Shown one piece after another: positions 49,112-53,226 of a stretch of 53,226 bases of DNA (position 1 is the first letter of the stretch; every line of letters begins with the position of its first letter). The translations under genes were made by a program, and so were the position numbers. Source of the DNA: a virus; IMG/VR virus record IMGVR_UViG_3300003322_000337, positions 1 to 53,226 of that record. One strand, 5' to 3'. The notes under the pieces were generated by a model, which saw only the letters and a program-made list of their open reading frames with translations, was not told the DNA's origin and did no database searches.

Positions 49112-49786
49112 ATGACCATGACCGAACAACAGAAATCAGCCTGTGACTGCACCAACCCCTGGGCGCACGATCAATGCCACGACGCGCGAGGCTGCAAGGT
49201 CAAGCACAAGCTGTCGCAGGCACCGGCCGACCCACTGGACACGCCGCTGCCTTGCGACGTAACGGTGGGCCACGGCACCCACAAGAAGGGCACCAAGCTG
49301 CGCAGCCTCGTGGCGCGCATGCAGTTGCTCTACGACGACGCGCAGCGGTACTACCAGCTTGCCGCCGCGACGACCGGGCCGAACGATCCGCAGCACATCG
49401 TCAGCGCGCCAGACGAGGGCATGGAGCTGGCTCGACACCTTGTGGCGATGGCAATGCAGGAGTTCGTGGCGCACCACGCCAGCACCATCCGGGCCGCTCA
49501 GAAGATGCTGAACGACTGGAACCATTGGTACGGCGAGCACGGCGCCGCCATGCCAGTGCCGCCCGCCGGCATCGTCCGCACTCAGGAACTGCTGGAGGAG
49601 GCGCAGGCGGCCCTCGTCACCGACGAGATGGTCAACCGCTTCCTTGCTTGGCCCCTGCCGCCGACTTTCGCGCCTGACGGCGGCGTGTCGTTCGCGCCAA
49701 CGGCGGGGACGCCCTGGCCCATTGGCACGAACCTCCTGACCGCAGAGCAGGCGAAGGCCATGCTGCGGCACGTACTGGGCGCCTGA
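49112..49786 (+). CDS. Hypothetical phage protein
   Basis: 224 residues from ATG 49112 (a second ATG lies two codons on). Cys/His-rich start (ACDCTNPWAHDQCHDARGC) may bind metal; then helices and a P-rich C-terminus. Unknown. Confidence 0.6.
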   Translation: MTMTEQQKSACDCTNPWAHDQCHDARGCKVKHKLSQAPADPLDTPLPCDVTVGHGTHKKGTKLRSLVARMQLLYDDAQRYYQLAAATTGPNDPQHIVSAPDEGMELARHLVAMAMQEFVAHHASTIRAAQKMLNDWNHWYGEHGAAMPVPPAGIVRTQELLEEAQAALVTDEMVNRFLAWPLPPTFAPDGGVSFAPTAGTPWPIGTNLLTAEQAKAMLRHVLGA

Positions 49787-49813
49787 TCCCATCCCCCATT
49801 GCCAAGGATGACC

Positions 49814-50302
49814 ATGAATGAACTCGACCCCAACGAATCGAACCCGGCCGTTCTGTGGGCGGAAATCGCCCGGCTGCGTGCGGCCGTCCAAGGGCCTGAC
49901 GGCTACGCGACGTGGCAGGAAGCGGCCACGGCCGAGCGGCTGCGACGCGTGCGTGCTGAGCAGAACCTCGTTCACGCTGAGGCCGTCGTGCCTCGCAGCG
50001 GCATCATGGTCGCGCAGGACGAGGCCCTGAAGCATCGCGCAGATCACGACTACCTGCCGCAGGACCGGCGAGATGCGGTCCGCTGGGTGCCGCACGCCTG
50101 GGTTCTCAGCGCGATCTACGCCTATGCCGCCCAGTTCAATAAGCCCGACAACGCGGGCGACACGCGCCGCCTCGAATGGCTCGCGACCCACTGGGGCGGC
50201 AAGCGTCGCGACTTCTCGCTGCATGTGCTGACCCGGGGCGGCACCGGCGACCTGAGCGACATCCGCACGTTCGTCGATGACGAGATGCGCGTTGAAGCCT
50301 GA
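49814..50302 (+). CDS. Hypothetical phage protein
   Basis: 162 residues from the ATG at 49814 (AAGG six bases upstream). An AEIARLRAAVQ helix, HDYLPQDRRDAVRWV and NAGDTRRLEWLATHW segments resemble small proteins of Burkholderiales phage early regions. Unknown. Confidence 0.6.
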   Translation: MNELDPNESNPAVLWAEIARLRAAVQGPDGYATWQEAATAERLRRVRAEQNLVHAEAVVPRSGIMVAQDEALKHRADHDYLPQDRRDAVRWVPHAWVLSAIYAYAAQFNKPDNAGDTRRLEWLATHWGGKRRDFSLHVLTRGGTGDLSDIRTFVDDEMRVEA

Positions 50303-50331
50303 CGGCTTCCCATCCCCTGCACCCAAACACC

Positions 50332-50547
50332 ATGAAGAAGCTAATCCCCACCCTCGCGGCCCTCGCCGCCCTGTCCGGCTGCGATGTCGAGTCGTGGCAC
50401 GCCACCCCTGAGCAGTACGAGCAGGCCAAGCTCGACTGCGCGCCTCACGGTGGCCTGATGAGCGTGGAGCAAGTCCACGTCTTCATCCGGCCCAACCGCG
50501 TGGATGCGGTGTGCAAGGGCGGCCCGCGCATCTCGCGGGAAATCTAA
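50332..50547 (+). CDS. Small lipoprotein
   Basis: Seventy-one residues: MKKLIPTLAALAALSGC is a typical lipoprotein signal with lipobox LSGC. The mature part is 55 residues with two more Cys. Expected at the periplasmic side of the membrane. May alter the envelope of the host; unproven. Confidence 0.7.
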   Translation: MKKLIPTLAALAALSGCDVESWHATPEQYEQAKLDCAPHGGLMSVEQVHVFIRPNRVDAVCKGGPRISREI

Positions 50548-50567
50548 GCCCCTGCCGACGTACAACC

Positions 50568-50780
50568 ATGCCGCTCACCCTCCACCTGATGACCCAGCGC
50601 GGCCAGCCCTACGGCAGCGAGCGCCGCTGCTGCGAGCAGTGCGGCCTGATGCTGGTCAACCGCCCCGATTCGTTCTGGAGGTCGCACGCTTGGACCGACC
50701 AGCCCGACCAGTACCGGCGCTGGGAGGCCGGCACCGCCAACGTGCCCCACGAACTGGTGCCGTGCCAGCCCGCCGCCTGA
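50568..50780 (+). CDS. Small Cys-containing protein
   Basis: Seventy residues from the ATG at 50568 (MPLTLHLMTQRG) with CCEQCG and a final C; probable zinc knuckle. W-rich second half. Unknown. Confidence 0.55.
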   Translation: MPLTLHLMTQRGQPYGSERRCCEQCGLMLVNRPDSFWRSHAWTDQPDQYRRWEAGTANVPHELVPCQPAA

Positions 50781-50811
50781 CCCATTCTCATCCCCCTGCC
50801 GAGAGGACACC

Positions 50812-51135
50812 ATGACCACCACAACGACTGAAGCGCTGGCCCAAGAGCCGACACCCGAAATGCTGAAGGCAGGCGTGGCCGCCGTCACCTGGGCCGAGCT
50901 GCAGGACGCGTCGAAGGCGTTCGACAACATGCGCAAGATCTGGCTCGCCATGTCGGCCGCCCAGCCCAAGCCCCAGGATGCAGACATAGCGCGCGACGCG
51001 GCTCGGTACCGGTGGCTTGCCAAGGAGCACGGCTGGTGGCTGCTGCAGCACTTCCCAGCGCAGTCGCCCTACAGCGAACCCAGCGAAGTGATCGACGCCG
51101 CAATCGACGCCGCACGAGGCGAGGTGCAGCCATGA
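50812..51135 (+). CDS. Hypothetical phage protein
   Basis: 107 residues, helical (PEMLKAGVAAVTWAELQDAS; DIARDAARYRWLAKEHGWW). GAGAGGAC precedes the ATG. Small proteins with an RDAARYRWL segment are common in phage early operons from memory. Unknown. Confidence 0.65.
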   Translation: MTTTTTEALAQEPTPEMLKAGVAAVTWAELQDASKAFDNMRKIWLAMSAAQPKPQDADIARDAARYRWLAKEHGWWLLQHFPAQSPYSEPSEVIDAAIDAARGEVQP

Positions 51136-51260
51136 TTCGCGCGCTCATCATCTCCGGCTGCCTCGTCATCGTGTCCGATGCGCTCGGCCTGTGGCCGGCC
51201 GTCATAGCGGCGGCAGCCTACATCGCGGGCTATGCCCACGGCCTTTTCACGGGCAGCTAG
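51132..51260 (+). CDS. 42-residue membrane protein
   Basis: MIRALIISGCLVIVSDALG, then a second hydrophobic span (WPAVIAAAAYIAGYAHGLF): two membrane segments. ATGA overlap with the previous gene. Unknown. Confidence 0.55.
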   Translation: MIRALIISGCLVIVSDALGLWPAVIAAAAYIAGYAHGLFTGS

Positions 51261-51296
51261 CCCCTAACCCCATCCCCCGCGAGGGAACATCCGACT

Positions 51297-51701
51297 ATGA
51301 ACACCGACGACAAGAATCTGCTGGAGAAGGCGGCAAAGGCTGCAGGGGTCTTTCTGACGCCAAAGACGATGGCCGCTGGATGGGCCGAGTGCACATGGGA
51401 CGACACCGACGAACCTGAACACATCAAGGGTGGCGGTATGCGTGGAACGGTGTTTTGGTATTCGGAATCAGGGGAGCTTGGAGGGACAGAAAAGCTCGAA
51501 TGGAACCCGCTCGCCGACGACGGCGACGCGCTGCGGCTAGCGGTGAAGCTGGGCATCGACGTGCAGCAATTTGTTGACAGCCGCATGGTCGAGGCATGGA
51601 AGCACCCTCACCAAGCCTGCGGCGAAGACTACGGCGACGACCCGTGCGCGGCCACTCGCCGAGCCATCGTCCGAGCCGCCGCAGCTCTCGCTTCGGCCTG
51701 A
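51297..51701 (+). CDS. Conserved phage hypothetical protein
   Basis: 134 residues. The WNPLADDGDALRLAVKLG segment is found in many small phage/prophage proteins, here after a beta-rich part and before a C-terminal helix with two Cys. Unknown. Confidence 0.7.
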   Translation: MNTDDKNLLEKAAKAAGVFLTPKTMAAGWAECTWDDTDEPEHIKGGGMRGTVFWYSESGELGGTEKLEWNPLADDGDALRLAVKLGIDVQQFVDSRMVEAWKHPHQACGEDYGDDPCAATRRAIVRAAAALASA

Positions 51702-51767
51702 ATCTCAGCCCCTGCCGGTGCACCCTATGACCACTTTCACACAACGACCACACTCGGGAGATCAGCC

Positions 51768-51974
51768 ATGGCTGAAGCAGGTCCGGTGATCGCGCCCGCG
51801 CGCTTCGTCACCATCGCTCTCTACGCCACCATGTGCGGCAAGTCTGAAGGCGCCCTTCGAAAGTACATCGAACGCGGCATCTGGCTGGAAGGCCGGGAGT
51901 ACAAGCGCGACAAGATGAATATGGTCTGGATTGACACGAAGGGAGTCGAGCGATGGGTCGCGGAGACGGCGTAG
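51768..51974 (+). CDS. xis: Excisionase
   Basis: Sixty-eight residues: ARFVTIALYATMCGKSEGALRKYI, GIWLEGREYKRD and a final W helix, the winged-helix pattern of Xis-type directionality factors. GGGAG precedes the ATG. It overlaps the integrase start by 22 bp, a common xis-int arrangement. Confidence 0.82.
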   Translation: MAEAGPVIAPARFVTIALYATMCGKSEGALRKYIERGIWLEGREYKRDKMNMVWIDTKGVERWVAETA

Positions 51975-53146
51975 AGAAGAGACCGAGCAGCATCCGGCTG
52001 TTCTTTGTGGACCAGCACGGCCGCGAGTTCAAGGAGACGCTGAAGCTCAACGGCGTGCCACTGAAGCCGACGGCTGCCAACTTGGCGCATGCGAGCCGAG
52101 TCGCCGCGCAGATCCGCAAAGAGGTGAAGCTCGGCACGTTCAACCTGGCGGAGCACTTCCCAGACTCCAAGCACGCGCTGGCCGGCCCGGCCAGCACCTT
52201 CGGCGCGCTCGGTGACAACTGGCTCGCCACCCAGAGCGACAAGGCCGAGGCGACCCGCAGTCAGTACAGGCTGGCACTGGAGTTCTGGAAGGCCAAGTTC
52301 GGCGCGGACACGCCTATCGACAAGCTACCTCATGAGCGCCTGGCCAGCGTCGTCGGCCGGCACCCGTGGCCATCGGCCAAGCTGCGGAACAACTACCTCA
52401 TCGTGCTGCGCGGAACCTTCGGCCTGCACTTCCACGGCCGCAAGGCGCTGGACAACCCGATGGCCGGGATCAAGAACGCCCGCACGCAGAAGAAGGTGCC
52501 AGACCCCCTCACGGCGGCCGAGCGAGACGCCGTGCTTGCCGACATGCGCAAGCACTACGACGTGCGCGTCTGGGCGTACTTCGTCATCGCCTTTTTCACC
52601 GGCATGCGGCCTGAAGAGATCATCGCCCTGCGGTGGGAAGACGTCGACCGGCGCAAGGGCACGATTCGCGTCCAGCGGGTTCGCACCTTCAAGGGCGGCG
52701 AGCGCGACGAGACGAAGACATACGTCAGCCGCGACGTTGACCTGATGCCTATCGTGCTGGACGCGTTGAAGGCAGTGAAGCACTTCACCTTCGTCAAGCG
52801 GGACGATGCCGGCGTCGAGGTGGACATGCTGGAGAACCCGGTCACGAAGCGCCCGTGGCATGACGAGCGAAGCCAGCGCGATCACTACTGGAAACCGACG
52901 CTGAAGCGCCTGGGCATCCGCGCGCGACGCGCCTACTGCACAAGGCACACGTTCTGCACCGTCGCGCTCATGGGCGGCGTGCGGCCGGCGTACATCGCGC
53001 AGCAGGCCGGCCATTCGGTGAAGATGCTGCTGGAGACCTACGCGCGGTGGATACCTGACGCTGATGGCGGCATCGAGCGAGCGCGGCTCGCGGCGGCCCT
53101 CACGGCATCAACTTCCCCAGAACTTCCCCAGCTCAAACAGGGATAG
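51953..53146 (+). CDS. int: Tyrosine integrase
   Basis: 397 residues. The N-terminal arm-binding domain (RPSSIRLFFVDQHGREFKETL) is DUF3596-like. The catalytic domain has Arg219 (TGMR), box II with Tyr328 at the usual His position followed by Arg331 (YCTRHTF), His354 (GHS) and the nucleophile Tyr363 (ETYARW). The C-terminus encodes two arm-type repeats. It integrates the phage at the tRNA 3' end and, with Xis, excises it. GGGAG precedes its ATG. Confidence 0.95.
   Translation: MGRGDGVEKRPSSIRLFFVDQHGREFKETLKLNGVPLKPTAANLAHASRVAAQIRKEVKLGTFNLAEHFPDSKHALAGPASTFGALGDNWLATQSDKAEATRSQYRLALEFWKAKFGADTPIDKLPHERLASVVGRHPWPSAKLRNNYLIVLRGTFGLHFHGRKALDNPMAGIKNARTQKKVPDPLTAAERDAVLADMRKHYDVRVWAYFVIAFFTGMRPEEIIALRWEDVDRRKGTIRVQRVRTFKGGERDETKTYVSRDVDLMPIVLDALKAVKHFTFVKRDDAGVEVDMLENPVTKRPWHDERSQRDHYWKPTLKRLGIRARRAYCTRHTFCTVALMGGVRPAYIAQQAGHSVKMLLETYARWIPDADGGIERARLAAALTASTSPELPQLKQG
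53110..53131 (+). repeat. Putative integrase arm-type sites (right arm)
   Basis: Two exactly adjacent copies of AACTTCCCCAG, inside the 3' end of int, about 80 bp from the right core. Same orientation as the copy at 120-130. Confidence 0.6.
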
Positions 53147-53160
53147 AACCGCAGAAAAGA

Positions 53161-53198
53161 AAAAAGCCCAGCAAGTTCAAGAACTTACCGGGCATTTT
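53161..53198 (+). terminator. Terminator after integrase
   Basis: GCCC and AAGTTC pair with GAACTT and GGGC (53166-53193), loop AA, with A-run before and ATTTT after. A likely bidirectional intrinsic terminator closing the rightward operon. Confidence 0.7.
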
Positions 53199-53201
53199 CA
53201 T

Positions 53202-53219
53202 CCTACCAAATTTGGTAGG
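53202..53219. repeat. Palindrome at the right att core
   Basis: CCTACCAAATTTGGTAGG, a perfect 18-bp palindrome whose right half is the start of the attR core. It places an inverted copy of the core next to the recombination site. Confidence 0.7.
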
Positions 53220-53226
53220 CGCGATT
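53212..53226. repeat. attR core
   Basis: TTGGTAGGCGCGATT, identical to positions 1-15. The repeat may extend past the window end. Together with attL it bounds the prophage. Confidence 0.85.

Noticed and set aside
1-53226. CRISPR array, insertion sequence or complete tRNA genes
   Set aside because: No regularly spaced repeats, no transposase motifs with terminal inverted repeats, and no full cloverleaf; only tRNA 3' ends at the att sites.

Overview
The window is a complete, GC-rich prophage of a lambda-like siphovirus, probably in a Burkholderiales (beta-proteobacterial) host. The 15-bp sequence TTGGTAGGCGCGATT opens the window and is repeated as its last 15 bases. Read on the minus strand, the left copy is the 3' end of a tRNA gene (acceptor strand plus CCA, T-loop), so the phage integrated into a tRNA 3' end, most likely tRNA-Val by recall of Burkholderiales tRNA sequences. 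A tyrosine integrase, an excisionase and paired arm-type repeats support this.

Layout. Minus strand, right to left from about 35.7 to 0.4 kb, is one long leftward transcription unit. It runs Cro/YdaS-like regulator, CII-like regulator, SNF2-type helicase and DNA methyltransferase, replication initiator, nin-like recombination genes (NinB, Ref-like nuclease, RusA), terminase, portal, MuF, protease/scaffold, decoration and major capsid, connectors, lambda-type tail (tube, tape measure, M, L, K, I, J), then holin, endolysin and Rz/Rz1 at the far left. Plus strand, 38.8 to 53.1 kb, is a rightward early/recombination unit: ERF annealing protein, YqaJ exonuclease, about 20 small accessory genes, a C5 cytosine methyltransferase that overlaps a second long frame, a VWA protein, excisionase and integrase.

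Between the two units (35.7-38.7 kb) lies the lysogeny module. It holds a short repressor without a cleavage domain, a secreted DUF4468 protein, a LuxR-type receptor, a strong hairpin followed by a 19-codon ORF with an excellent ribosome binding site, and a convergent second LuxR-type regulator. Operator clusters with CTAGG-N-ATNCCTAG-like dyads flank this module, one set at each early promoter. This looks like a candidate cell-communication-controlled lysis/lysogeny switch.

Other notable structures: (i) an 11-bp asymmetric motif, CTNCCTAGCAT on the coding strand, occurs eight times in one orientation in the late operon, mostly 7-9 nt before start codons that lack a Shine-Dalgarno sequence, and it shares its core with the operators; (ii) a plus-strand cassette (BstA-like protein and a 45-residue membrane protein) interrupts the head/tail genes beside a remnant of a lambda-type integrase; (iii) two interleaved 12-bp inverted repeats lie upstream of the CII-like gene. 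There is no unexplained gene-free stretch over 300 bases; the largest gaps are 1-176, 38213-38412, 15837-16000, 34589-34736 and 42595-42737.
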